64,000 nucleotides of DNA from Clostridiales bacterium. GTDB taxonomy: Bacteria; Bacillota; Clostridia; Christensenellales; UBA1242. The notes under the pieces were generated by a model. That model saw only the letters and a program-made list of their open reading frames with translations. It ran no database searches and was not told the origin of the DNA. Below are positions 26,004 through 35,347 of this stretch, piece by piece. Within the stretch, counting starts at the first letter, position 1; each line of letters opens with the position of its first letter. A program made the translations under genes and the position numbers. The stretch lies in NCBI GenBank assembly GCA_015055665.1, contig SVHX01000001.1, positions 199,365 through 263,364 of the forward strand, written 5' to 3'.

Positions 26004-28874
26004 TTATTTCTGGCTATCTATAAATGGATAGATATTCTTTACCTTTGCCTTAGCGATTGATTTACCAGATCCTGTCCTTGTATCAAGAGGTATCATATTA
26101 ACAGGAAGATATGTCAACTTGCCATCTGTACCTTCTACAACGTAATTAGTCTTAGGACTAATAGTTCCTGCATAAACAATCTTAGCGTTCTTAGATTTAG
26201 AGCCTAGGAACGATAAGCCTTTGCGGTTACGTGCGGAATCTGCTAGTTCCATCTGCTTAACAATTTTAGCGTATCCGTCTGAGTAGAATAATGCATAAGC
26301 ATCACTAATACCTGTCTGCATAGCACAAACTACATAATCTCCCTTATCAAGAGCGATACCCTTAACACCAAGACCAACCCTTCCTGATGCCGGTATATCT
26401 GACGTATCAACTTTAACAGCATTACCTGATGCTGTGAATAATGATAACTTCTTGTCTGGGTTATGGAATCCAACAAACACAATCTCATCAGCCTTAGCAA
26501 GCTTAATAGCGGATATTACATGCTTGGATACTAGAAAGTCAGATACCTTAGATATCTTAATCATACCATTTTTTGTAACAAATATTAGGTTTGTATCTTT
26601 GATAGTATTATCTAGTTCTAGCATAGCCACGATATTTTCGTCACTTACAATATTCTTAACCATGCTAAATAGCGAAGTTCCCTTATCTCTAAACTTACAC
26701 TCTTCAATAGATTTTACTTCAATCTTAATGCTATTACCGCGATTGGTCATAACATAGACATCTTTGTTGTCGTCTATCTTAAAGCTTATCTTAGGAACTT
26801 CCGATAACATTGCATTAGCACTAAGATCCTTACTAACCAACTTATAACTCTTAAGGTTAACTAGTTTAAGGGTATTAGCAGGCGTTGCAATAATATGATA
26901 AGTCTGGATGTCTTCCGCCTCGTTCTCAATACTCTCAAGAACTGAAGAACTATCCTCGAAATGTTCGTTAGCGCTAAGGAACTTAGTCTTTCTTGGCTTG
27001 CCGTAAGCCTTAATAATTTCTTGTATCTCGGACTTAACAACCTTCATCTGAAGTGTCGGGCTCTTAAGAATTGCAGTATATCTCTTAATAAGATCTCTTA
27101 GCCTATTAAGGTCTGTAATTAACTTGTTTACCTCAAGACTAGTTAGTCTAGCAAGCCTCATATCTAGTATTGCCTGAGCTTGAATTTCGGATAAGTCAAA
27201 GGTCTTAATGAGGGTAATCTTTGCATCAGTTACACTCTTACTATTCTTGATAATCCTAACAACTTCGTCAATGTTACGAATAGCAATTAGTAAACCTTCT
27301 AAGATATGTTCCTTCTTAAGAGCTTCCTCAAGGTCGTAATTAGTACGATTGTATATAACTTTCTGTTGGTAATTAACATAATATTCAAGTATCTCTAGCA
27401 ATCCCATCTGCTTAGGCTTGCCATCAGCAATAGCAATGATATTAGCACCAAATGTTGTCTGAAGATCGCAGTACTTGTATAAAGTATTAAGGATAGTATT
27501 AATCTTTGCTTCCTTCTTAAGCTTAATTACAGCACGAGTGCCGAATCTATCCGATTCATCAACAATCTCTTGTATTGCACCTAGAGGTCCATTAATATTA
27601 GCATCACGGTACTTAGCAATCTTCTGTAACATACTAGCTTTATTAACCTGATAAGGTATCTCGGTAATAACGATATTCTTCTTACCATTATCCGCGTTCT
27701 CAATACTAATTTTTGATCTAATAAAGATCTTGCCTTTGCCTTTTTCGTATATTTGCTTAATCTCACTAGTATCTAAGATATATCCACCACTCGGAAAATC
27801 TGGAGCTGGCATGACCTTCATAATCTCATCAAGCGTGATTTTGCGATTGTCAATATACGCAATAACAGCATTACAAGCCTCAGCAAGATTGTGTGTAGGA
27901 ATATTAGTAGCAAGACCTACTGCAATACCCTGACATCCATTAACAAGAAGATTAGGGAATCTTCCTGGCAACATCTGAGGCTCTTTGAGTCTATCGTCAA
28001 AGTTAAGCCCCCATGTTACAGTATCCTTCTCAAGGTCCCTTAACATCTCCATTGCAAGAGGAGTAAGCTTTGCCTCTGTATAACGCATTGCCGCAGGAGG
28101 ATCACCATCCACCGAGCCAAAGTTACCATGACCATCAACAAGAGTTTCTCCCATGTTAAAGTTCTGTGCCATACGCACCAAAGTATCATATATACTTGTA
28201 TCGCCGTGAGGGTGATATTTACCCATACACTCACCGACAATACTTGCACTCTTCTTATATGGTCTATCTGGTAGTACTCCTACTTCTAGCATACTATATA
28301 GCACACGTCTTTGTACTGGCTTAAGTCCATCCTCTACACGAGGAATAGCTCTATCCATAATAACAAATTCGCTGTATGGTATCATGCTCTCGTGTATTGT
28401 CTGACTAAGGGATTTAGTCATATAATTAGTGTTATAATCCTCTAGAGATATCGCCCGATCGCTAGATTTTTTGCGAGATCTTCTAGTTCTGGGCTCGCTA
28501 GCAGGAACATCAATTATCTCTTCTTCCGCTTGCGATTCTTCTTCTACAATCTCAGGCTCATTGGTTACTTCCAAAGCATCAACAATAGTAGTCTTCCTAG
28601 TACGCTTTGCCTTAGGCTCTGTGATCACACTTTGGATTTCTTCCTTAATTACTTCTTCGGTAGTAGCAACTTCTACAATATCATCCTTCTTTGCAACTTT
28701 TGATGTTCTGGTAGTAGCAACATCCTTCTGCACATTATCTACTTCAGCATTAGATGCTGTCGCAGCCTTCTTTCCCGTTTTCATCCCTAGCAAATCTTTC
28801 TTGACACTGCCACGCTTAGTTGGTGTCTTGCTTGCATCACTATCTACATATTTATCTTTAAAGTCGTCACTCAT
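26004..28874 (-). CDS. parC: DNA topoisomerase IV subunit A with a long charged N-terminal extension
   Basis: A 956-residue type IIA topoisomerase A subunit. The catalytic core starts near residue 150 with SLSQTIHESMIPYSEFVIMD, then DRAIPRVEDGLKPVQRR. The active-site tyrosine is in AAMRYTEAKL (about residue 265). The winged-helix core is complete and a six-bladed C-terminal domain follows (about residues 640-950). No canonical GyrA box (QRRGGRG-type) is seen, which favours ParC over GyrA. The extra 145 residues at the N-terminus are low-complexity and rich in Lys, Arg, Glu and Ser/Thr (RTRKTT, RTRRSRKKSSD). Translation overlaps parE by 4 bases (ATGA). The alternative, gyrase, is not fully excluded. 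Confidence 0.88.
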   Translation of the reverse strand: MSDDFKDKYVDSDASKTPTKRGSVKKDLLGMKTGKKAATASNAEVDNVQKDVATTRTSKVAKKDDIVEVATTEEVIKEEIQSVITEPKAKRTRKTTIVDALEVTNEPEIVEEESQAEEEIIDVPASEPRTRRSRKKSSDRAISLEDYNTNYMTKSLSQTIHESMIPYSEFVIMDRAIPRVEDGLKPVQRRVLYSMLEVGVLPDRPYKKSASIVGECMGKYHPHGDTSIYDTLVRMAQNFNMGETLVDGHGNFGSVDGDPPAAMRYTEAKLTPLAMEMLRDLEKDTVTWGLNFDDRLKEPQMLPGRFPNLLVNGCQGIAVGLATNIPTHNLAEACNAVIAYIDNRKITLDEIMKVMPAPDFPSGGYILDTSEIKQIYEKGKGKIFIRSKISIENADNGKKNIVITEIPYQVNKASMLQKIAKYRDANINGPLGAIQEIVDESDRFGTRAVIKLKKEAKINTILNTLYKYCDLQTTFGANIIAIADGKPKQMGLLEILEYYVNYQQKVIYNRTNYDLEEALKKEHILEGLLIAIRNIDEVVRIIKNSKSVTDAKITLIKTFDLSEIQAQAILDMRLARLTSLEVNKLITDLNRLRDLIKRYTAILKSPTLQMKVVKSEIQEIIKAYGKPRKTKFLSANEHFEDSSSVLESIENEAEDIQTYHIIATPANTLKLVNLKSYKLVSKDLSANAMLSEVPKISFKIDDNKDVYVMTNRGNSIKIEVKSIEECKFRDKGTSLFSMVKNIVSDENIVAMLELDNTIKDTNLIFVTKNGMIKISKVSDFLVSKHVISAIKLAKADEIVFVGFHNPDKKLSLFTASGNAVKVDTSDIPASGRVGLGVKGIALDKGDYVVCAMQTGISDAYALFYSDGYAKIVKQMELADSARNRKGLSFLGSKSKNAKIVYAGTISPKTNYVVEGTDGKLTYLPVNMIPLDTRTGSGKSIAKAKVKNIYPFIDSQK

Positions 28875-30835
28875 TTCTTCAAACTCCTTGCTTCAAATGC
28901 ATCAACCTTATTAAAGTTTGCATTAGATGTGATGTATTTCTTCCTTGCCTCAACATTATCTCCCATTAGTGTTGAGATCATCTCTTCTGCCTCTGCTAGA
29001 TCTTCAATAGTAACTTTGACAAGCACACGTTTCTGAGGATTCATTGTTGTTTCCCACAATTGCTCGGCAGACATCTCACCAAGACCTTTAAATCTTGTTA
29101 CATTGTAACCCGCACCAGCTTCCTTAACGATATCATCATAATCATCTTCGTTGTAGACATACTTCTCAAAGTTCTTCTTGTATATCTTATATAGAGGTGC
29201 AATAGCAACATATACGTGTCCGGTATTAACAAGCTCTCTCATGTATCGATAGAAGAAGGTAAGTAATATCGCCCTAATATGTGCACCATCCTGATCGGCA
29301 TCAGCCATGATAATAATCTTGTTGTATTTAAGGTTCTCAATATTGAAGTCGTTGCCAATTCCCGTTCCAACTGCCGAGATAATTGTTCGTATTTCCTCGT
29401 TCTCAAGAACTTGAGATATACGCTTCTTCTCAACATTTAGAGGTTTACCTCTTAATGGTAATATAGCTTGGAACGATCTATCTCTTGCTTGCTTAGCACT
29501 ACCGCCCGCACTATCCCCCTCAACTATAAACACCTCATTAAGTAATGGATTACGACCAGTACAACTAGATAACTTACCTACAAGACTGTAGCTATCTACG
29601 CTATTTTTTTGTCTTGTGATTTCTTTTGCCTTACGAGCAGCATCTCTTGCCTTAGCAGCACCCTTTGCTTTGTTAATAATATCAGTAAGTATCTGCTTAC
29701 TACTTGTCTGATTAGCAAAATTTATAAGACCTTCGTATATAATATTCTCAACTTCTTGCCTAGCCTCTGGGTTACCAAGCTTAGTCTTGGTCTGACCTTC
29801 GAACTGCACGTTTTTCATCTTAATAGCAAGTACAACCGAAATTCCTTCTCTGTAATCTTCGCCTAAAAGATTGGCTTCTTTCTCTTTGAGCAGATTCATC
29901 TTACGAGCAATTTCGTTAAACGCCCTTGTTATACCGCCCTTAAGTCCAGTTTCGTGCATACCACCTTCAGGCGTTGGTATGTTGTTAACATAGCTAAATA
30001 CGTTCTCGGAATATAGATCCACGTGTTGCATTGCACAACTAAGCTCTACTAGATCTGTTTTTGCCTCGATATATATAGGCTCTTTGTATAGAACTGTATT
30101 TTTTTCGTTAATAAATTTGATAAATTCCTTAAGCCCTTCGGTATAATTATACACTCGTTTCTGATTTCCGAGCTCTTCAATTTCATTTTCATTAATAAGT
30201 TCAATTGTGATACCTTTGTTAAGAAAAGCAAGTTCTCTCACTCTTTTTGCAATCATCTCTGCATCAAATAGACAATCTTTGAATATTGTATCATCAGGTT
30301 TAAATGTAACAGTAGTACCCGTTTCAGTAGTAGATCCTTTGCACTGAAGAGGTGCAACAGGCACACCGCCCGTATACTTATCTTTGCTCTTCTTAACACG
30401 CTTAAATTGCATCTCGTATCTGCTACCTTCTCTGCAGACCTCAACCTTTAACCACTCAGATAACGCATTGGTTACACTAGCACCAACTCCGTGCAATCCA
30501 CCCGAGTAAGAATAGTTGGAATTATTAAACTTTCCGCCCGCATGCAATTGTGTAAAAACTACCTGAACTCCGCTTACTTTTAGAGTTGGGTGCTTATCTA
30601 CCGGTATACCTCTTCCATTATCTTTGACAGTGATACTATTGTCGGTATGCATGGTAATTGTAATCTTATCACCATAACCATTAGCAATCTCGTCAATCGA
30701 ATTATCTACTATTTCCCAAAGCAGATGATGCATACCCTTAATGCCAGTTGTACCTATATACATACCTGGCCTAAGCCTTACAGCATCAAGACCTTCTAGG
30801 ATTACTATGTCTTTACTATTATAATTCTGAGCCAA
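28871..30835 (-). CDS. parE: DNA topoisomerase IV subunit B
   Basis: A 654-residue GHKL ATPase subunit. It begins at a TTG codon (AQNYNSKDIVILEGLDAV), with AAGGAG 9 bases upstream and a vegetative promoter further up. The ATP-binding Bergerat fold shows EIVDNSIDE, DNGRGIPVD, GGKFNN and GGLHGVG. The transducer Lys-loop is FEGQTKTKLG, and the Toprim motif reads FIVEGDSAGG and DADQDGAHI. Length and domain content are complete. It heads a two-gene operon with parC; the overlap couples their translation. Together they would decatenate replicated chromosomes. Discrimination from GyrB rests on the partner and on order, since both motifs are shared. Confidence 0.9.
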   Translation of the reverse strand: MAQNYNSKDIVILEGLDAVRLRPGMYIGTTGIKGMHHLLWEIVDNSIDEIANGYGDKITITMHTDNSITVKDNGRGIPVDKHPTLKVSGVQVVFTQLHAGGKFNNSNYSYSGGLHGVGASVTNALSEWLKVEVCREGSRYEMQFKRVKKSKDKYTGGVPVAPLQCKGSTTETGTTVTFKPDDTIFKDCLFDAEMIAKRVRELAFLNKGITIELINENEIEELGNQKRVYNYTEGLKEFIKFINEKNTVLYKEPIYIEAKTDLVELSCAMQHVDLYSENVFSYVNNIPTPEGGMHETGLKGGITRAFNEIARKMNLLKEKEANLLGEDYREGISVVLAIKMKNVQFEGQTKTKLGNPEARQEVENIIYEGLINFANQTSSKQILTDIINKAKGAAKARDAARKAKEITRQKNSVDSYSLVGKLSSCTGRNPLLNEVFIVEGDSAGGSAKQARDRSFQAILPLRGKPLNVEKKRISQVLENEEIRTIISAVGTGIGNDFNIENLKYNKIIIMADADQDGAHIRAILLTFFYRYMRELVNTGHVYVAIAPLYKIYKKNFEKYVYNEDDYDDIVKEAGAGYNVTRFKGLGEMSAEQLWETTMNPQKRVLVKVTIEDLAEAEEMISTLMGDNVEARKKYITSNANFNKVDAFEARSLKK

Positions 30836-30878
30836 AACACTAATCTCCTTAATTCACTTTTTTACATTACTAAAATCA

Positions 30879-30907
30879 ATTATACCACAAAAAAAGCCAA
30901 AAAACAA
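30879..30907 (-). promoter_or_regulatory. Vegetative-type promoter of parEC
   Basis: Minus-strand TTGTTT (30902-30907), 17-base spacer, TATAAT (30879-30884), placing the RNA start about 35 bases ahead of the TTG start codon. Confidence 0.5.
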
Positions 30908-31032
30908 TTGTTTTGCCAATTAATCAAAATTATATTATTTTTTTAAAATTTTTACTATTTATACATTTTGGTTAATATTTATTCACAAGAAAAACACTCC
31001 TCAAGCTCTATAACTTTTGAAACTAGCGAAAT

Positions 31033-31063
31033 AAAAACCCTATCACTAAAGATAGAGTTTTTG
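31033..31063 (-). terminator. Terminator of the 2-hydroxyacid dehydrogenase gene
   Basis: Minus-strand hairpin AAAAACTCTATC / GATAGGGTTTTT with a 6-base loop, ending in a T-run. It begins a few bases after the stop at 31067. Confidence 0.75.
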
Positions 31064-31066
31064 TTT

Positions 31067-31978
31067 TTAAATGATATTGATAGGTTTATCATTAAAATAT
31101 GCTTCAATACTTTTAATACATAAATCAATTCTATTGTTTTCACTTTCATTTGTATCATATGCTCTATGATAAGTGCAAATAACATTGTCGTGTTTTAATA
31201 AATCTTGTGGGACTTGTTGTTGGTCGACATCATCAAGTCCAACCCCAAATAATTTATTTTCTTTTAAAAACTCATTTAGTTCATCAAGATTTACAATTCC
31301 ACCTGTTGTTGATGTTAAAATTGCCGTTGGTTTCATTTGTTTTAATTCTTTCATTCCAATTAGATTACGGGTTTGAGTTGTAAGTCTACAAGTATTACAA
31401 ACAATATCACAAGATGAAAGTAAAGTGTTTAGGTCAACATCTTTAATGTTTGGTAAATTCTTTGGAGTTCTATTATAAGTCATAATTTTAACATTAAATA
31501 TAGACAATAATTCGGCAAGTCTCGCGCCAATATTACCTAGTCCAATAATACCAACTTTCTTACCTTTTAATTCCAAACCACGATTAAAACCAACGTCTTT
31601 ACCCGATTTGTAAATATTATTAAAACTTGTAATATGCTTTGCACAATCTAATATTAAAGATAAATGATGTTCGGCAACTGCATTTGTCGAATAATTGGGG
31701 GTGTTTGAAATTATAACACCATTTTCTTTTGCAATGGAAATGTTTTTAACCCAATCATATCCTGTATACGGTAAACAAATAAATTTCCCCTTTCTCATCT
31801 TTGCAAGAATAGGATTTGGGTCTAACCAATCAAGTAAAATGGCATCTGCATTTTTAATAGCCTCATCAATTTCTTGTTCATTTGCTTTTTCATAATATTT
31901 AACTTCGCCTAGAGATTGTAAATTTTTCATTTGTTCATCAGTAAAATCAAAGTGTTCTAAAACATATATTTTTTTCAT
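31067..31978 (-). CDS. D-isomer-specific 2-hydroxyacid dehydrogenase, probably horizontally acquired
   Basis: A 303-residue NAD-dependent enzyme that reduces 2-oxoacids to D-2-hydroxyacids. The Rossmann motif is VGIIGLGNIGARL. The fold's catalytic Arg lies in CRLTTQTRNLI, an acidic residue in GVGLDDVD, and the His in TYHRAYD; the layout is that of PGDH/VanH-like proteins. The family is broad, and substrate is not deducible. G+C content by hand count in two lines is about 20-28%, well below flanking genes (about 38% in a parC line), and Leu and Lys codons are strongly A+T. GGAG lies 7 bases before ATG. It sits between its own terminator and an odd structured stretch, so it probably arrived as a unit. 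Confidence 0.85.
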   Translation of the reverse strand: MKKIYVLEHFDFTDEQMKNLQSLGEVKYYEKANEQEIDEAIKNADAILLDWLDPNPILAKMRKGKFICLPYTGYDWVKNISIAKENGVIISNTPNYSTNAVAEHHLSLILDCAKHITSFNNIYKSGKDVGFNRGLELKGKKVGIIGLGNIGARLAELLSIFNVKIMTYNRTPKNLPNIKDVDLNTLLSSCDIVCNTCRLTTQTRNLIGMKELKQMKPTAILTSTTGGIVNLDELNEFLKENKLFGVGLDDVDQQQVPQDLLKHDNVICTYHRAYDTNESENNRIDLCIKSIEAYFNDKPINII

Positions 31979-32065
31979 AATATTTCTCCAATAATTGAAT
32001 TATAACATATATTTTAAATATTTGTATAGTATTTAATTAAATAATTGTAAATTTGGCACTTAGAC

Positions 32066-32118
32066 GTGTGCTTGTCTTGATACAAGTGTTCTCGCTTCGC
32101 TCGAACAGATGAGCACAC
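32066..32118. repeat. Structured intergenic element, three-helix junction
   Basis: Outer helix GTGTGCT / AGCACAC (32066-32072, 32112-32118). Inner helix CTTGT / ACAAG (32071-32075, 32082-32086, sharing two bases with the outer helix) and second inner helix TGTTC / GAACA (32087-32091, 32103-32107), whose loop is rich in C and G. The G+C content is well above the surrounding DNA. Confidence 0.5.
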
Positions 32119-32140
32119 TTAAATAACTAAATTGGCCAAG

Positions 32141-32172
32141 AAAAAAGAGAACTAGATTGTTCTAATTCTCTT
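32141..32172 (-). terminator. Orphan terminator-like hairpin
   Basis: Inverted repeat AGAGAACTAGA / TCTAATTCTCT (one mismatch pair) with a TTGT loop, preceded in plus sense by AAAAAA. In minus sense this is a T-run terminator, yet no minus-strand gene lies upstream of it. Confidence 0.5.
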
Positions 32173-32298
32173 AATTACACTAGATTCAAAAGTTCTAGAC
32201 TAACCATGTGTTTTTGTAGACTACAAAGTCGTTATTAATACATATAAGAGTCAGTCATTACATAAAATATTAGATAAATAATATAGCAAGGAGATTTT

Positions 32299-33345
32299 AT
32301 GAAATCAATCGTGTTTACGGGCGGAGGAACTGCCGGCCATATAATGCCCAATATTGCAATAATCAAAGAACTCATAGGTAACTATAACATATACTATATT
32401 GGCTCAAATGGTATGGAAAAGGAAATTGTAAGTAGATACCCAGAGATTAAATTTCTGGAAATACCATCAGTTAAATTTCGCCGTAGCCTTACCCCAAAGA
32501 ACTTGCTTATCCCATTTAAATTAGCCAAAGCAATCACAATAGCAAAAAAGCACCTTAGACTCATAAGCCCTAGCCTAATATTCTCCAAAGGTGGATACGT
32601 GTCCCTCCCAACTTGTATTGCAGGCAAACAACTACATATCCCCGTTATCACTCATGAATCGGATATGACTTTAGGACTTGCCAATAAGATTATTGCACAC
32701 TTTGCAGATAAGGTATGCTGTAGTTTCGAGTCCACAACCCAAGGCAAAGAAAAATATATACACACCGGGTCACCAATTAGACAAGAAATTATCAAAGGCA
32801 ACAAATATATAGTCCTCCAAAGACACAATATTCATAATAACTTACCCAACATACTTGTCGTAGGCGGAAGTCTAGGAGCGACCACTATCAATAGGGTTAT
32901 TAGAGAGTCCCTTTCTCTACTAAAAGGCTACAATATATTTCATATAACTGGCAAGGGCAATATCGACAATGCAATTCACTCTAGCAATTACCACCAGCTA
33001 GAATTTGCAACAGATATCGAGAACTACATGGCAGCAGCCGACGTATGTATTTCACGAGCTGGCAGTAACGCAATATTCGAGCTCTTGGCAACTCGCACTC
33101 CAATGATACTTATCCCATTGCCAAAGACAACCGCAAGCCGAGGAGATCAGGTCGATAACGCAGAATACTTTAAATCAAAACACTTTGCAACCGTTATACC
33201 CCAAGACACGCTTAGTCCAGATACACTAATTAACAACATCAAGCAAACTCTTAGCAAACACAATTTCTATGTATCTCACATGAACAAATCCAGCAACTCT
33301 ATCGGCAATCACACAATCATAAACATTATGAAAGAATATTTGTGA
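32299..33345 (+). CDS. murG: UDP-GlcNAc:lipid I N-acetylglucosaminyltransferase MurG
   Basis: A 348-residue GT-B glycosyltransferase that makes lipid II at the cytoplasmic membrane face. The N-terminal donor/acceptor loop is GGGTAGHIMPN (residues 8-18). Further motifs are FSKGGYVSLP and THESD, and the C-terminal donor-binding motif covers SRAGSNAIFELLA and ASRGDQVDNA. Length is normal. AAGGAG lies 7 bases before the ATG. Unlike most bacteria it is not inside a dcw cluster with ftsW/murD. It lies alone on the plus strand, so it has its own control. Confidence 0.93.
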   Translation: MKSIVFTGGGTAGHIMPNIAIIKELIGNYNIYYIGSNGMEKEIVSRYPEIKFLEIPSVKFRRSLTPKNLLIPFKLAKAITIAKKHLRLISPSLIFSKGGYVSLPTCIAGKQLHIPVITHESDMTLGLANKIIAHFADKVCCSFESTTQGKEKYIHTGSPIRQEIIKGNKYIVLQRHNIHNNLPNILVVGGSLGATTINRVIRESLSLLKGYNIFHITGKGNIDNAIHSSNYHQLEFATDIENYMAAADVCISRAGSNAIFELLATRTPMILIPLPKTTASRGDQVDNAEYFKSKHFATVIPQDTLSPDTLINNIKQTLSKHNFYVSHMNKSSNSIGNHTIINIMKEYL

Positions 33346-33504
33346 TACGATACCAAATTATAATTTATTCAAAAATACCACTATATTAGGGATATTTTAC
33401 AACCACGCGAGCAGATACACATTAATCATTTCTGTATATATATTCATTTTTATACATACTTATAATAGACATTGTATGTTTATGCATAAATATTATTTTA
33501 CAAA

Positions 33505-33540
33505 AAAAAGAGTAGGAATCCTTAATTTCCTACCCTATTT
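33505..33540. terminator. Bidirectional terminator between murG and the 33548 gene
   Basis: Inverted repeat AGTAGGAA / TTCCTACC with an 8-base loop, A-run on the left and T-run (CTATTTTTCC) on the right, just beyond the stop of the minus-strand gene. Confidence 0.6.
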
Positions 33541-33547
33541 TTCCTAT

Positions 33548-34072
33548 TTAGAAATCACGCTCTTTGCTATATTCTGCCAATCTCGCCTTTCTCTCAGCCT
33601 CACGCCTTGCTTGCTCTGCCTCTTTCTTCGAAGCCTTAGCAGCCTGTTTACGCTTCTTAATAATATCCTTATTTATGTAATTATAAATTCTCATAACACT
33701 CTTTCTTGAGATGCGAGTATTTTCTTTATCAAACAAAAGCTCAGGTGCAAGCCAAAGTAACTTATTAGGACCAGGCTCACCCCTCATAGCCTCACAGCCA
33801 ACAAACTTGTGGCCAAAATAAGGATTGTACTCATCACAACCACTGGTCAAAGCCTCAACCTCAACATTTCTCCACTCGCCAATTACACGCATAATACTCT
33901 CTTGCACCTTTTCATCTTCAAGATCACGATAACCTGGCAAAAGGCAACAGTCTACATTTAACACTTGCTCAGTATCTATAAGTTTAATTTTAGTAAAATC
34001 ACTATTATTAATATAAGGAATAAACTCTCCCTCTTTGGTAACAGCCCAACATACATCATTTTGATTATACAT
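33548..34072 (-). CDS. Hypothetical protein with a charged helical C-terminus
   Basis: A 174-residue protein starting MYNQNDVCWAVTKEG. Its N-terminal two thirds look globular. It contains CLLPGYRDLEDEKVQ and TSGCDEYNPYFGHKF, with GCEAMRGEPGP following. The C-terminal third (from residue 125) is a Lys/Arg/Glu/Ala-rich helix (KKRKQAAKASKKEAEQARRE), likely a coiled coil or RNA-binding tail. No known family is recognised. The ribosome binding site GGAGG lies 7 bases before the ATG. It has its own terminator and lies downstream of ddl, so it is a separate unit. Confidence 0.6.
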   Translation of the reverse strand: MYNQNDVCWAVTKEGEFIPYINNSDFTKIKLIDTEQVLNVDCCLLPGYRDLEDEKVQESIMRVIGEWRNVEVEALTSGCDEYNPYFGHKFVGCEAMRGEPGPNKLLWLAPELLFDKENTRISRKSVMRIYNYINKDIIKKRKQAAKASKKEAEQARREAERKARLAEYSKERDF

Positions 34073-34164
34073 AACAATTTCCTCCCATAATTTTTGATGT
34101 TACAACATTATATCACACCCACATCAAAATTGCAATACCCCTTTTAAAATTAATTCTGCAAAAT

Positions 34165-34192
34165 AAAAAACGCCTATATTTAGACGCTTTTA
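34165..34192 (-). terminator. Terminator of ddl
   Basis: Minus-strand hairpin around GCGTCTA / TAGGCGT with an AATA loop and a following T-run, just downstream of the ddl stop. Confidence 0.55.
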
Positions 34193-34196
34193 TTTC

Positions 34197-35327
34197 TTAT
34201 TTTTTTAAGAAATCTATTCCACTACCAACAATATCTGTATCAATTGTCTTTTTTATTCCCAAATCTCGTTCAAACCTTTTGACAGCGTTACTTATCATCA
34301 ATTCTATTAATTTAGGATAAGGATACTGACTTTTATCAAACAAATAATTAGCCATAGACCCCGGAATAGTATTAACCTCATTAAGATACAACATCCCCGA
34401 CCTATCTAGTATAAAGTCAAACCTAACCACCCCAAACATATCAAGGCCTCTATATACTTTAGTTGCCATATCAGAGAGTTCATAATTAGCATCTTCACTT
34501 ATGCTAGCAGGCATTATTCGCTTAATAGTTTCAAACCCTCCGGCATTTTTGCGATATTTATTATCAAAACTAAGAATTTCGTCAGAACCTAGCGGGGTTT
34601 CCGTTAACGACACAACAAGCTCTCCCTTATTATCAAAAAGCGCTAGATTAACCTCTTTATCAACATCAACATACTTTTCAACAAGCACCCTATTATCATA
34701 CTGAAAAGCCATACTTAGAGCGTTTTTCACATCAGCAACATTTTTCACAACCTCAATCCCAATTGAGCTACCTTGCCTGCACGGCTTAATTATTACCGGA
34801 AGACCAAAATTAGATATCCCATCAACCACTCTTGACTCATCAATAAGAAACTCATTGTTATCAACAACATAACCATCAATTACAGAAACCCCAAGCCCCT
34901 TTGCAAATGTTTTAAAAACACCTTTATCCATAGAAACCGAACTAGAGCAAATCGAACATGAAGTATATGGAATATGACTAAGTTCCAAAACACCAGCAAG
35001 AGCACCATCCTCACCACGAACACCATGCATACACGGTATTGCTGCGTCAATTTCGTTATACGGAACGAGTTTTTTGCCTTTGATTATGTAGAGAATATTA
35101 CTACCAGCAACCAGAGAACACTTTTTTAACTTTTTGTAATTAAGACCAACACTATAATTATCCAAATCATTTAACTCTTCACCCGTATACCAGACTCCAT
35201 CCTTACTAATATATACCGGAACTATATCATACAAGTAATTATTAAACTTATTTATGAGTTGAACACCTGTAATAATCGACACATCATGCTCGCAACTCTC
35301 ACCACCAAACACAACTGCAACCTTCAT
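34197..35327 (-). CDS. ddl: D-alanine--D-alanine ligase
   Basis: Start at ATG 35327 (MKVAVVFGGESCEHDVS), chosen because GGAGG is 5 bases upstream; the frame's first codon at 35345 has no site. The 376-residue ATP-grasp enzyme joins two D-alanines for the peptidoglycan stem. Visible motifs are GGESCEHDVS (N-terminal domain), PCMHGVRGEDG, the ATP-grasp segment LPVIIKPCRQGSSIG, LVEKYVD and the metal site FVRFDFILD-type (VVRFDFILDRSGMLYLNEVNTIPG). The omega-loop tyrosine region includes FDNKYR, as expected for D-Ala-D-Ala rather than D-Ala-D-Lac ligases, which suggests vancomycin-type resistance is not encoded here. Operon with murF (20-base gap). Confidence 0.92.
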   Translation of the reverse strand: MKVAVVFGGESCEHDVSIITGVQLINKFNNYLYDIVPVYISKDGVWYTGEELNDLDNYSVGLNYKKLKKCSLVAGSNILYIIKGKKLVPYNEIDAAIPCMHGVRGEDGALAGVLELSHIPYTSCSICSSSVSMDKGVFKTFAKGLGVSVIDGYVVDNNEFLIDESRVVDGISNFGLPVIIKPCRQGSSIGIEVVKNVADVKNALSMAFQYDNRVLVEKYVDVDKEVNLALFDNKGELVVSLTETPLGSDEILSFDNKYRKNAGGFETIKRIMPASISEDANYELSDMATKVYRGLDMFGVVRFDFILDRSGMLYLNEVNTIPGSMANYLFDKSQYPYPKLIELMISNAVKRFERDLGIKKTIDTDIVGSGIDFLKK

Positions 35328-35347
35328 AAAACCTCCAAAACACATGT

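Larger units (their letters stand above)
31979..32298. other. Gene-free stretch upstream of murG with a folded element and an orphan terminator-like hairpin
   Basis: About 320 bases between divergent genes. It holds the ribosome binding sites of both genes, a three-helix fold at 32066-32118 and a minus-strand terminator-like hairpin at 32141-32172 (both described separately). No minus-strand gene lies directly upstream of that hairpin. No coding frame of quality is present. Confidence 0.5.

Noticed and set aside
31979..32298. Transposon remnant hypothesis for the gap upstream of murG
   Set aside because: No transposase fragment, terminal inverted repeats or target-site duplication could be seen. 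Only the folded element and the orphan hairpin are certain.
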